A stretch of 64,000 nt of DNA from Sordaria brevicollis (lineage: Eukaryota; Ascomycota; Sordariomycetes; Sordariales; Sordariaceae). A model generated the notes under the pieces. It searched no databases, was not told where the DNA came from, and saw only the letters and a list, made by a program, of their open reading frames with translations. The DNA is taken from NCBI GenBank assembly GCA_033439795.1, contig JAUTDP010000003.1:62001-126000 (forward strand), written 5' to 3'. The first letter of the stretch is position 1. Each line of letters starts with the position of its first letter. Positions 42,724 to 54,107 of this stretch are shown one piece after another. The translations under genes and the position numbers were made by a program.

Positions 42724-43979
42724 GGTTACTGATGCTTTTTTTCTGCTGAAGTGGTTGTTGATTTCTCGTCGTCCAAGTCTCCTGGTGTCGCTGTCGTTGC
42801 TGCCAAGACTTTCCCAAAAGGGGCTTTGTTGACTTTCTCCAATTCTCAGACAAAACAAGCGATCAGTAACGACGACGACAACCCCCATCATTATAAACAC
42901 CACCCAGTGAGCTCCTACCAAGACGCTATCAAATCACTCAACGATACACCAGACTGTCGTGATGGTCGATATTGCGACCATGTTTTGCCGAGTTTGTTAC
43001 TCCCCGCTGTTCATGTTGTGCTCGAGGAAACGGTTGCGGCGCGGGAGTGTGTGGAGGCGATTGCGTGATTGACGCGGGGATGGCGCTCATCAAGCACACC
43101 ACAACCCGACCTCTTGCCAAGTATTTTGTCTTTGAACACCACTAAACTGTCCTAACCCATTGGAAATATCGCTACGGGGATAGCATCCTTTGTAATGATA
43201 CCCGAGGGATTGGCGCTGCCTCTTTCCTTGCCCCTGCGCTTAAACCCACACAGACGGCTTGGACACCGCGGAACGGATAGAATGGGAGGACATGGACACT
43301 CTACATTTTGCAACCGCCCACTACATGCAACCGCACTTGTTGCCCCTGCTCCCGATTATCGGTTCCCGTACCTCCAGTCCTTCGTCCTAACCGTTGACGA
43401 CAACCAAGCCAGGGTGGGGGTCCAGTGTCCTTCCTATACCCAAGTGAGACAGGCACAACACTCGAGCTGTGGACAACGGGATGTGGTGAGTTGACCAACG
43501 ACAGTCTCTGGATTTTGACCAAGAGTCCCAAGGGATGCATATCTCATTGAGTCGAATCCGACCGAGATGGCGCAATACCTTACTAGGCCGGATTGTCAGG
43601 GCAGTCTGACACTTTGGTCGGTCGTCGACGGAGATGATCCGGAGTGTCCAGTGTCCAGTACCAGGACCGTCAATTCAATATTCCCCTCCGTTTCGTTTCA
43701 TGAGGGTTTATAAATTCATGTACACTTTCAATGGTTGGAAATTGCTTGCTAGTACAAACCATCAAATCGAAGCCGGAAGTCACTCAAGTACCAGTCTCGT
43801 ACGTCCTCCCACTACTTAAACAAACAACCGGGCACCACTACCTACCGTACTCAATTGCTACACCTCGACCCTGAATGACGCAAGCATCTTATCTTTATCT
43901 CTAAATCCCGAACAATCACCATCATCACAAGCATTCACAATCATCGTCATCACCAGTCACCAGTCACAAACAAAAAAAA
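42724..43979. other. divergent spacer between NtaA-like copy 2 and the MDR reductase
   Basis: Shared promoter region of 1.3 kb without a supportable gene. The last 100 bases before the reductase start are rich in CATCA/TCACCAGTCAC words and A, typical of a fungal 5' leader, and end in nine A directly before ATG. Confidence 0.5.
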
Positions 43980-45776
43980 ATGTCCTTCATCAAACGTCTC
44001 TCCCTGCAAAAGCTCCGCAAGAGTAGCTCGTCACCTAGTTCTACCAAGAGCAGCCAGCAGGGACAAGCACAGCACGTCGAACAGCAAGCACAGCAACAGC
44101 AAGCACAGCAGCATCAACTACCAGAGTCGGACATCAACATCAACGGCACCAACACCGATACCATGGACGTAGAAATCCAAATCCCAGAGAAACAAACCGT
44201 CCTCCTCCTCCACGCCGCAAAGACACCGTATACCCTCACAGAAGACTACCCCGTGCCGCAACTAGAAGACGAGCATGATGTGCTGGTTAGGACGCAGGCG
44301 ATTGGGTTGAATCCCATTGATTGGAAGGCACCGTGAGTTGTTATCCTTTCTGTTTTTGGATGGGGTTTGACTGCTGACAGTGATGATAAAGGGACTTTAA
44401 CTTTGCCATCCCCGTACTACCATATATCTCCGGGAGAGAATGTGCGGGTGAGGTTGTCAAGACTAAGGAGGGGTCAAGGTTTAGGAGTGGTGATAGGGTA
44501 TGTCTTTCTTTCTTTCATCCCAACCAACCTGCTTCGTGCATCCCATCCAACCTGCTTCATCCCATCCCATCCCATCCAACCTGCTTCACCTCATCCCATC
44601 CCATCCCCTCTCATCCCATCCCATCCAACCTGCTTCATCCCATCCCCTCCCATCCCATCCCATCCCATCCTCTCTCATCCCCTCCCATCCCCTCCCATCC
44701 CATCTGCTGAACCCATCCCATCCCCTCCCATCCCATACCATCCCATCCCATCCCATCCCATCCACCTTCCATCCCACCAAGATAAAAGCACCCAACTAAC
44801 CCCCCCCCCCCCCCTCCCCCCCAACCAGGTCCTCGCAATCTCCACCGACTACCGCGACCTCCGCAAAGCCACCTACCAACAATACCTAATCTCCCCCACC
44901 TACAACACCGTCCTCCTCCCCCCCTTCCTCTCCGCCGAAGAAGGTTCCACCCTAGGCGTCGCCTTCGTAGCCGCCGCCCTATCCCTAGGAGTCTGCATGG
45001 GCGTCGATTTCTCCTCCGTCCTCTCCGGCCCGGATCTCTTCTCCCTTTTACGGTCCCCTTCTTTTGCCCAAGACTCCCTAGCGTCAGATATCAGGAGTGA
45101 ATGTCTCGACGGTATTAGGGCTCATGAACGTGCTAAGGAAGGCGACTGGGTCGCCGTTTGGGGCGGTAGCTCGACCAGCGCCAACTTGACCATCCAGCTT
45201 GCCAAGCTGGCGGGACTGAAAGTGGTGACGGTGGTCGACAAGGCGAAGCACGGGCTGCGGTTGTCGAACCATGAGGTGCTGAAGGCGGATTTGCTGGTTG
45301 ACTCGCATGACCCCGAGCGGGCGGTGCAGATTATTCGACAGAACCTCAAGGGGAAGTTGCGGTTTGGCGTGGACACGAGGGGACGGGAGTCTGCTACCTC
45401 CCTTCTCCACGCTTTGTCCCCATCCAACATTGAATCCGTCCCCCTCCCGGCTGGAGAGGCGCCACCGTCGCCGCCCGGAACGCCAAAGGAGGAAACGCTA
45501 CTGGGCGCGCACCTCATCGGATTGACGGGTCTGCCAAAGCAGCAAGCGCCAGAGGGGACCATGTTCCATACCGTTCCTATAAAGCTGTTCCATGAGGTTC
45601 CTGAGGTGGGAGGGGCCTTGTGTCAGTGGTTGGAGAGGCTGTTGGCCGATGGGCTGGTAAAGGCCCCGGAAATCATTGATGTCGAAGACGGACTGGGGAG
45701 CATAAACAAGGGCTTGGATAGGATGCGGAGGGGGGAGATTAGTGGAGGAAAATTGGTGGTCAGGGTCGCTGAATAG
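43980..45776 (+). CDS. zinc-independent medium-chain reductase (enoyl/quinone reductase-like MDR protein)
   Basis: NAD(P)H-dependent oxidoreductase resembling fungal trans-acting enoyl reductases and quinone oxidoreductases. Three exons, 43,980-44,332, 44,392-44,497 and 44,829-45,776, give 468 residues. The 59-nt first intron ends AAAG rather than at an upstream CTGACAG, which would break the frame. The second, 331 nt, is a CATCC satellite ending in a poly-C tract. The N-terminal 65 residues are Ser/Gln-rich (QQQAQQHQ) and look like an added tail. Then TVLLLHAAKTPYTLTEDYPVPQLEDEHDVLVRTQAIGLNPIDWK, FAIPVLPYISGRECAGEVV and FRSGDRV, followed by the Rossmann part WVAVWGGSSTSANLTIQLAKLAGLKVVTV. 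The Gly motif is GGSSTSA rather than the usual GAxGGVG. Catalytic zinc ligands are absent. At the right end of the putative oxidative cluster, it could reduce an unsaturated intermediate. Confidence 0.9.
44515..44765 (+). repeat. CATCC minisatellite in intron 2 of the MDR reductase gene
   Basis: About 250 bp of head-to-tail CATCC/CCCATCC units, interrupted by AACCTGCTTC spacers that themselves recur several times. Confidence 0.92.
44800..44822 (+). repeat. poly-C tract beside the 3' splice site of MDR intron 2
   Basis: Fifteen C, one T, seven C, directly after CAACTAAC (a branch-site match) and six bases before the AG acceptor at 44,827-44,828. Confidence 0.92.
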
Positions 45777-46114
45777 GGAGGATAAAGGACCGACGTGGTG
45801 TAATGGCGATGGGTTGGGGGTAAAAAGGATGTTTGGTGGGCGCGTCAAACCTGCGTTGGGTTTGCGTTGACACTTGAAAATTGTTTTTGTTGTTTCATGT
45901 ATAAAGGTAGTGGTACAGCAAAGAAGATGATCTTAATTCCAGGTGGACATAATCTCAACCAATTGCTAAAAGAGGTATCGTTGTCAGTATACCGGATAAA
46001 AACATTGACATGTGATAACCGCCATTGAAACTCACTTACCTGGGTTGGGTTCAAGTGCGATGATTCAAAATAACCAAGCCATCCAGGTTCCAAATAATCA
46101 GGACTGGATACCTT
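45777..46114. other. convergent spacer between the MDR reductase and NLR genes
   Basis: 338 bp with both 3' ends. Nothing else is visible. Confidence 0.5.
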
Positions 46115-49100
46115 CTATTTGAGGTGCAAGACGCATCCTTCGTCGGCGTCTCTAATGCGACGGATGACAACGTCTGGATCTTCGGTAGTATTCTTGAAAT
46201 CCTCCCAGATTTCTCCACGCCGGTATATTCTTTGGAGAAGTATAACACCCCACTCAGAACGCGAAGCCACCGCCTTGACATAGCCGAAAATGAGCATCTC
46301 ATCTGGGCCTCCAAATTCCTTCTCGATAGCCAGTTCTCGCTTTTTCTTCGACTCCGGGCAGTCAGTGTCAAGGATACGTCTTAAGTAGGCAAACCTTTCA
46401 GCGGGCAATGCTTTGTGAAGCTTGATTGTCCATGAGTATTCCGCAGGATCGACCTCTGCATAACCGAAGAATGAACGAAAATATTTTTGAGCGAAAACGT
46501 ACCCCCTATTCGTTTTATCCTGCTGTGTTGGTGGGTTTGTGTTGGTCCGCTCTCCGTATAGCAACATGCCCAGCATGTGGCGAGGCAATTGAGCCGTAGC
46601 ATATGCCACGAGAGGGTGACGGATGTGAAGAAGGTAATCATCGATCGAGATATCAATCGCCAGGATTTGATCCAAGCAAACTTTTACCCATACTCGGTGG
46701 GCCTCCATGTCTCCAAGTTTCGACAACCCAGACCAAGTATACTTGTTGGCGCTTTTTCCGAGCAAATAGTCTCGAACCGACTCGTGGATGAACTGAACGG
46801 TTGGTTTCTTTTCATGAACCCTTGCATAATATTTGTATGGAATAAAATTGCCGTCTTCGTCAACTGGCCGCGTCACTTGTGCCAGTCCACGGGAAGAACT
46901 GTTCACCCAGCGCTGCAAAGCTTCTAGAGACATGGGTGGCTTCCAACTTGTCCATGTTAATGGACTTTGAGGTTCCTTTGCGCGCTGGATAGCCATAAAC
47001 AGTTCGGCAGGTTCAAGATGTTGCCGTGCATACAAAAGCAGTTGGAAGAACAGGATGAGTTCCTCAGTATCACCCTCACCGTCGGTCAACACCTTCTCAA
47101 ATACCGCATGCAAATCGGAAGGAATCTCGTCAAGTCGGCCTCTTAAATTCAAGACGTTGCCTCTGGCGTATTCTCGGTTTAGCATGTCGACGACGAGCAC
47201 AACCCATAGGAAGATACCCGAACATTTCCGGAGCAGCTCGGCCTTGATCTCCTCCGTCTCGGCGGTCCCAATGTGAAGCTTGGCCTCGATGTACCGAGCT
47301 ATATCCTCGTCATGCTTTTGCTGTTGTTCGAGGACTACGTCAACCGCCTTTGGAGAAGTGACCGAGGGATAATGACGGCTGGAAAAGCAGATTTTGAGAT
47401 CCATGTCCTGAGTGTCGGCCATGTCCATCAGACCTTCGAAAAAGGATACCATCTTGCGGACCTCATCTTCCCCGCACTCATCCAGTGCATCGATCCATAT
47501 TTCGATTGCGCGACCGTGTGTCATTCGTATAGCTTGCGTGAGGGTTTGTGTGAGTGCCGCCACGGTCCAGTTGCCCTTGAGTACATACTCGGATCCCGTT
47601 TTGCCCAGATGGTCGAGAGAGGGCCAAAGCTCTTGTCTGCCATCCAACAAAGCAAATAAGAGCCCCCTGTAACAACCAATGGTGGTGTGTTCCAATTGGG
47701 CTCCTCTTGCGTTAAAGAAAAATGGGAGGACTATGCTGGTAGACCCTTCAGGTTGTCTCGTTGAGTGAAGGTATTTCATCAAAGTTGACTTGCCTGTTCC
47801 CGGTTTCCCTTTGATCCACAAAAACCATGAGCTTGGCGAGTGTTTTCCGGGTCGCTGCCAGTCAACATATTCCTGCTTTGATAGAAACCACTGGCAGGTA
47901 TCGGCGTAAGTAGCCTCAATATCCATGGATCTTGCGCCGAGTCGGTCAAACTTGAGGCTTTGAACCAATCTTCGTCGCAGGTCCTCTTTCTCTTCCAACT
48001 CATGGCTTGGGCTCGTGACAGATGCTGCAGGTGGCGTTGTGTCTGGCTGTGGTGAGGGCGCCGTCGGCTCTTGCAAGGTTGATGTCGATTTTTCGCGTTG
48101 ATCTCTCCTCTGTGCTAATGCTTTCCTCGGGTCGCCGACATGTGCTGGGGCGAAGGAATATTCCTCGAGGGTAATGCGTATTGTTTGAGTCTGGTTTGCC
48201 GGAGTGGGCCTCTGTGTTAGGGATGAACTTGGTTGGCGTATAGTTTTGAGGATCTCCTGCAAGCAGCCGGCCACCTTCTCATACTCAGAGTCACTCAGTC
48301 CATAGAAGCGGCACATATCCATGTGGTTGTCACTGATTCGCCTTGGTGTTTCATTCACTGGCGGCCCTAGACGAGATGAGTGGTCTTCAACGACCTAAGA
48401 TTGAGATTAGCTTCCGCTCAAGAGAGGCGAGGGACATTGGATCATCTACCTTCCTGCTAAACAGGCCTGATACCCCATACTCCTCCTGAAACGTGTAGAC
48501 AGCCCAACTTCGTTGTGCTGCGAGCGTCTTGAAGTCGTCCAGACTGAGTTGTTTCTTCAGATTGTTGACGTTGGGCATCAGGGCATCGACGATATGCGCA
48601 TTGACGTCTACTCCAAGCCACATAGCAGATGCCGAAAGGATGCGGTGTAAAGAACTCCGTGGATCAGCGCCACGATGCGGCGTGCCGAAGAACATGACGG
48701 CGGCAGTGGACCGGAAGATATCATCGTAGCGGTCAGTACTGTTTTGGTCTTGCTGGTGGTGACTGGCTAGGGTGAGGGCTTCTCTGACAACCAGTCCACC
48801 CAAACTGTGGGCAATGAAGACCAGCGGCCGAGATGCTTTGGCGTCTGATGGTCTCTTATCCCTCAGTTGCTCCAGAAGTTCTTGAGCATGGTCCTGTACG
48901 GTGTTCTTGCTGATCTGGCCTTGAGAGAAATGCCGTATCTTGGTATCGTAGCCAAAGGTCATCACTCTAGCACATGGTAGCGTGGTCGGGAGCAGGTCCT
49001 TGGGCCAGTAGACTTCCGCTGGTTTTCCGCCGTTGTGGACATCGTTGTGTGCTTTCCGTCTCTTCTCGGCCTTCTTCTTATCCATGGCCCAGGTCGTTCT

Positions 49101-49273
49101 TGGATGCCCGGTGAAGCCATGGATGAAGACGATGCTGGTAACGGCGTTAGCAACTGTGATCCGAATCAAAATTGTAGGTGTGTGATGATGATGTGGGCAT
49201 GGCAAACGTACTCAAGCTCGGGCTTGACGTCGGTCGGCTCAAAGAGCAACGAGATGCCCTGCGCTCTAACCAT
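46115..49273 (-). CDS. NOD-like receptor: SesB-type alpha/beta-hydrolase fused to a NACHT NTPase
   Basis: Fungal NLR-type proteins act in non-self recognition and regulated cell death. Three exons, 49,273-49,212, 49,134-48,450 and 48,394-46,115, give 1,008 residues; introns of 77 and 55 nt restore PELDIVFIHGFTGHPRTTW and SRKVVEDHSSRLG. The N-terminal effector (about 1-250) is an alpha/beta-hydrolase of the SesB type: VFIHGFTGHP with TW, GYDTKI, the nucleophile elbow IAHSLGGLVV and FFGTPHRGADP. A linker (about 250-420) contains the NHMDMCRFYG block usual after this domain. NACHT: Walker A KGKPGTGKST near 445-453, Walker B-like EIWIDALDECGEDE near 540, CFSSRHYP near 575 (sensor-like), and a winged-helix region with VQFIHESVRDYL near 775. 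The C-terminal 230 residues contain no WD40, ankyrin or TPR repeat that I can see, unlike many fungal NLRs. Start chosen by the matching splice frame and MVRAQGISLLFEP. Confidence 0.93.
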
Positions 49274-51058
49274 GGCTGCTTGCTCGGAAGAGCATAATCG
49301 GGACGGAGGTTGATGGTATCAACGGGGCGGCGCTCGCGAGAGGCTGGAGTTCATGGCCGTGTCCTCAAGGTATTTCGCGTATGAAGACGGTCAGTCATGT
49401 TGGAGGTTGGAAGTCCGAAGCGGGGGCAACATTGTTACCTCTATCGATTGGGTTGTCAGCCGCAGCAAGGTTACATCTGTCCTCGAATGGTTAGAAGACT
49501 CGATATTGAGCTGCAGCACATACCGTGTGAACGTACCTGAACGAAAACTGTAGAAGGACAGCCATTGGTTGTTGCGTGAGAATAATGTGGTCAAGCGACG
49601 GGAGCCTGCGTGAAGCGTGAAGCGTCAAGTGTGAAGTATGAATGTAGTTCATCGACGGGAGGAGATTAGGGAGAACGAAAAGGAGACAGAATTGAATTGA
49701 TAAGAAAAAGACAGAAGATGTTTGGCCTTGGGAAAAGATGACGAGACCCGTCCTTACAATGAAGGGAACCTGCCCAACAGACGTTGGTGGTTAGTGTCAG
49801 CAGTAATGTTCGGTGGTCTTATAAAGAGCACCTGCCCAACAAAGGTACTTACCTAAATGTCAGCAGCAACGAGGCCGTTATCGATATTTCCAGAGAAAGG
49901 CCACAGGGAAGGGGCATATCTTGCTCTGTTGGTCGTCACAGCTGAGCTCTTGCTGCTTCACAGATCACAGTTGCCATGTCCGACCATGACAAAGAAAGAC
50001 CGAACATCGTACCTACGAGAACTGTAGAACGGATGATCCGATGCATACCTAGTCAGCGACAGCAGCAACGAGGCCCGTCTATCATCAACGCAACCTTCAA
50101 GCAAGGAGCTGACTTGAACTCACCATTTAACCGTGTCACAACTGAGCTCCGACTTGCTCGGCTGGTCAAGGATTACGATTGCCAGAGAGGTTACCTACTT
50201 ACCCGGCCACCACAGAGTGTGTAGAGGTACCTCCCTCCACCAAGAGGTGTCGCGTTAAGAGTACCCTTCGGCTGTAGAGGTAATGTTTAGTACGGACGGA
50301 CGGAAAAAGGGGAAGGCGACGGAAAAAAACAATGAGCCATAGTAACCATTTTATACGCCTAATTCTCTCAAAGCTGAGCCTGTAAAAAAGAAATAGAGCA
50401 CACACACACACACACACACATACACTACCAAAAGAGGTATGGTACAATTACACCGGCCGTCCTGAAATTCCCTAGAGGTACTGCCGCTGCTACCTCTACC
50501 CCTTATATGGTACCACCCAAGGTCCATTCATTCATTGCCCACGGAGAACGCTGAGAGATGTTGTAGAAGAAGTAAGACCATTGAGCAAAAAAGAAAACCG
50601 AGAAGAAAAAAAAAGAGGTGTCTATTCTTTCGAAATGCATCGCTAACCCTTTTTTTGGAATCCCCAACTTTCTAATCCTCTCTCATTTTGCGCTTCTTCT
50701 GGAGAAGGGTTGGATAGGGAGGAGGAGGGAGGACTTGTTCTCGGCCCAGGTTCTGGTTCAAGGCCAGAAACAGGCTTTTAAGGAGTCAGTCCGCCAGCAA
50801 AAACGAAGCGGCGAACTATCCACAGAGTGTCCCTATTCCGCGGCACGACTCGTTCCTCTCGAGATTCGTCAAGCAAATCAGAGGAGCGCCTATCTCATTC
50901 CAGACGGTTCCCTTTGGGCCCCCTTCCCAGTCTTCTCCTCCTCGCCGTCCGTCTTCTTCTTCTTGTTGCGCCGCCGTGTCGACCCGGGTATCCTATTGCC
51001 GCCACCACCACCATCAAATCTTATTCCCTACTTCTTTGCTACTACTACCATCGAGGCT
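49274..51058. other. spacer between the NLR and eIF3e genes
   Basis: 1.8 kb with no supportable gene. It holds five TAGAGGTA/TACCTCTA octamers (49,436, then 50,222, 50,275, 50,473 and 50,491), an AC microsatellite at about 50,400-50,419, and a direct repeat of ACCTGCCCAAC...GT near 49,770 and 49,831. A 458-codon plus-strand frame from 50,618 is only antisense to eIF3e. Confidence 0.55.
50400..50419. repeat. AC dinucleotide microsatellite
   Basis: About ten uninterrupted CA units. Confidence 0.95.
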
Positions 51059-52457
51059 CTACCTGGCAACAGCAGCAGTCAGGACCTGCGTCCTGAAGAA
51101 GCCGCCCTTGGTGCGCTCAATGACCTGCTGGTAGACGGAGCTGGGAGGGTGGTTCATGACGACGGTGCCCTCCTTGTAGTCGATCTTGGCATCAAGGCGG
51201 GTGTCGCGGATGAGGTTGACGATCCACTTCTCGGCGTCGTCGTTGTTGAGACCGAGGCGGGCGCTGAGGTCCTTGAGCGAGATGCGGGCGTGGATCTTGC
51301 AGTAGCTCTCGAAGATGAGGTGGCGGGCCGAGTCGACGAAATCGTCGGCGTGGGCGAGAAGGAAGAAGTCACTCCTCAAAACCTCCTCGGCGAGGACGAG
51401 CTGGTGCTGGGCCTCCTCGAAGTCAAAGTCGATGCAGAGGGCGTGGACGAAGCGGGTGACGGGGTCCTGGTACTCGTAGGCCTCCTGCTTGACAATGCGA
51501 ACAATGTCCTTCATCTGCTTCTGCTGAACACCGGCGTTTTTCGCGCGGCCGCGGTTGGTGATGACGGCAACGGTCAGGTAGCGGAGGATCCAGGGAGAGT
51601 TGGCCTGGATGGTGTTGATGAAGCCGGCGTTGAAGAAGAGGTCGAGAAGGGGCTCACGGGCCTTGTCGTAGTTGAAGAGGGGGAAGAGGGCCCAGTGGAC
51701 GAGCTGGGTGCGGTGCTGGAGCTGGGCAAGGGCGTTGTTGGCGAGCTTGGCGTCGATACCCTCGCGAACCTTGTGCAACTCCTCCATAGCAGACTCCCAG
51801 CTCATGCTGAGGATCTCGCAGGCAAGACGACCCCATGTGGCGTACGAGACCTTGTCGTTGTCGGTGGAGAGGACGCGGAAGCGGTAGAGGAGCTCGGAGG
51901 CATCGGCGTAGTTACCGCAAGAGTACTGGAGCTGGCCAAAGTCGTAGAGGGCGTTGACCATGTCGATGGTGACCTGCAGACGGGGGATGGTTAGACACAA
52001 CGGCATGGGGTTGTTGACACGACTCTATAATCAGTAAACGTACGTCGTGCTCCTTCTTGAGGAACTCCAAGTTGGCAACCTTGTCGGAGCGGAGGTTGTT
52101 GACGACATCGTCGCGCTGGAGCAACTCGGTGATCTTGGCCGTCTCCTGCTCGTACTTTTCGAGCTGGTGGAAGACCTTTTGGCGGCGGTCGGCGTACTCG
52201 GCGGGGGGCTCCTTGAGGCCCTCGAGCTCGCAGTAGAGGTTGGCGACGTAGTCGGTCATGTTGGTCTTCTTGAGGAGGGCATACTTGGCGGCGAGGATCT
52301 CGCGGGCCTTGTCGGTCTGGTCTTCCTTGAGGCGGCTGGCGTTGAACTCGAGGAGGGGGAAGATCATGTGGCGGTCGAGATGGGGAGCGAGCTTGAGGAC
52401 GAGGTCATAGTTGGCGGGCGCAGCGTCGCCGTTGGTGGCGGGGGTTGTGGAAGCCAT
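51059..52457 (-). CDS. int-6: translation initiation factor eIF3 subunit e (INT6 homologue)
   Basis: Core-associated PCI subunit of eIF3, which binds the 40S ribosome during initiation. Two exons, 52,457-52,044 and 51,973-51,059, encode 442 residues, the usual length. The 70-nt intron (GTACGT...CTGCAG, with CTAAC) joins LEFLKKEHD to [22 protein letters not shown]. Diagnostic blocks: [126 protein letters not shown]. The C-terminal PCI winged helix is [51 protein letters not shown]. Codon usage is strongly biased toward C/G endings, as in highly expressed fungal genes. The ATG follows a TG/ACC-rich leader. Confidence 0.97.
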
Positions 52458-53344
52458 CTTGGGATATGTGTGTGTCTGTTGGGTGGGGTGGTGGTGGTGG
52501 TGGTGATGATGTCGGGTGGTGTTGATATGTTGACAGACAGACAGACAGACAAAGTGGACGGCGACAAGGTCAAAGTCGGGTCGGGGTCGAGTTCGAGCAA
52601 GTCGAGGCCTGGGGGAAGAACCTAAAGAGGAGGGGGGGTATTACGAAAGTGGGATAAGATAGAGGGCCGGGGGAGGGTCGGTCGACTATCAATCAGATGG
52701 AAAGAAGAAAGGCGTGCAGTGTCTCCCAGTTCTGGCTGGCTGTCTCTCAGGCGCTTTCCTTTCGATAACTGCGATCCGCCAAATTTCTCTTTGTGAACTC
52801 GGCTGTCCAGTGGTGGTGGCCCGTCAATCTTTTGGTGGGGTCGAAAATTGGGAAACTGAAGTGCGGGAGAGCAAAGCACGGGCCACATCAAATTGTGCCT
52901 CTGTGTTTTTGCTCAATTGAACAATTGCAGAGCTGAATGCGGTGACAGTTATGCGCCCTACGGCGGGGTGAGTGTAACCCCCTGTAATAGAGGCCTGGAG
53001 CTCAGCAACTTCGGCGCACATCCGGACGGCACAACAGGCGGGGCGGGATGCCGGGCGGTCAATAATTCTGCCGATTACCGACCAAATTTCCAGAACGACC
53101 TACCGAACGGCCGACCGACCCGCTGTACGGAGGACACACGGCCCACGGGACGCGGGAGCGCGTACCTTCTATACTAACGAACCGAAACGGGGGACCACTT
53201 TCGGCCGGTCAATTGAAGTCCAAAGTCCAGATCCCAGCCAAGCCTATCACATCCCGTTGCGACCGATTCTCGATTCGACCTCCAATTTCACGACAGCTTC
53301 CCTAATCTCTACCACACCACACATCACAACAAAAATCCACAGCC
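52458..53344. other. divergent spacer between eIF3e and mL49
   Basis: Shared promoter region of two translation genes. It includes a GACA tetranucleotide run (about 52,531-52,551) and GGTGGTGGT repeats in the eIF3e leader. No gene is visible. Confidence 0.55.
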
Positions 53345-54107
53345 ATGTTCCGCCCAACCATCCTCGGCCTCTCCCGGGCCACCTTTGCTCCCGCCAGCCA
53401 CGCCACCCGCGCCGCCGTCGCCATCCCCTTCTTCCAACCCCGATTCTACTCCGACGCCGCCGTCTCCCAACCACCATCAACACCATCCCAGCCCACCATC
53501 TCAACCCCCCCACAGCCTACTCCCACTCAGACCCAGACACCAGAAGCACCTGCTGCGCCCGCGACCCAGTCGTCGACTGCGTCTCCTCCTGCGTCGACGA
53601 AAAAGCTCCCCTACCTAGTAGGCCGCGCCTGGACCCAGCGGCTGCCCGTGTACCAGCTCGCCAAGCGCGGCGGCAACAAGAAGCTCACGCAGATCAAGAA
53701 GGTGCAGGGCGACGGGCAGGCGATGCGCCGGGACCTGGCCAAGTTCCTGGGCGTGGAGGAGAAGGAGGTTAGGGTTAAGGTGCCGACGGGGCATTTGGAG
53801 GTTGATGTGAGTATTGCTTTCTTTTGCTTCATTGGGGGATGATTTGAAGGGGAGAGGAGGAGGGGAAGAGTACGGGAAGAAAAAGAGAGAACTGCTGGAA
53901 GTTTGAAAGGCGGAAAGACACACGAGGAGGGATTGAAGGAGGAAGAGGAGGAAAATCAAGAGAGGAATGGGGAGAGAGATGGCTGAGAGGAGGGACGATA
54001 GGTCATGGAGGAACGGTACATGTTGAGGACGTGATGCTAACGGAATGCACAAACAGGGACACCGCAAGGAGGAGATCGTCAAGTTCCTGACCGAGTCCGG
54101 CTTCTAA
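53345..54107 (+). CDS. mitochondrial large-subunit ribosomal protein mL49 (Img2 family)
   Basis: Nucleus-encoded component of the mitochondrial ribosome. Two exons, 53,345-53,806 and 54,057-54,107, give 170 residues. The 250-nt intron (GTGAGT...AAACAG) is purine-rich in its middle; the last exon has only 16 codons plus stop and encodes GHRKEEIVKFLTESGF. The N-terminus (MFRPTILGLSRATFAPASHATR...) is an Arg/Ser/Ala-rich mitochondrial presequence, followed by a Pro/Thr/Ser/Gln spacer. The conserved core is LPYLVGRAWTQRLPVYQLAKRGGNKKLTQIKKVQGD, then ALRRDL-like AMRRDLAKFLGV and VKVPTGHLEVDGHRKEEI. It is divergent from eIF3e. Confidence 0.95.

Noticed and set aside
44371..44380. CTGACAG as 3' splice site of the first MDR intron
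   Set aside because: Using it puts the next exon out of frame; the AAAG at 44,391 restores DFNFAIPVLPYISGRE.
50618..51994. 458-codon plus-strand open frame
   Set aside because: It is the antisense shadow of the biased eIF3e exon; composition (Val/Gly/Leu/Asp runs) mirrors the coding strand.
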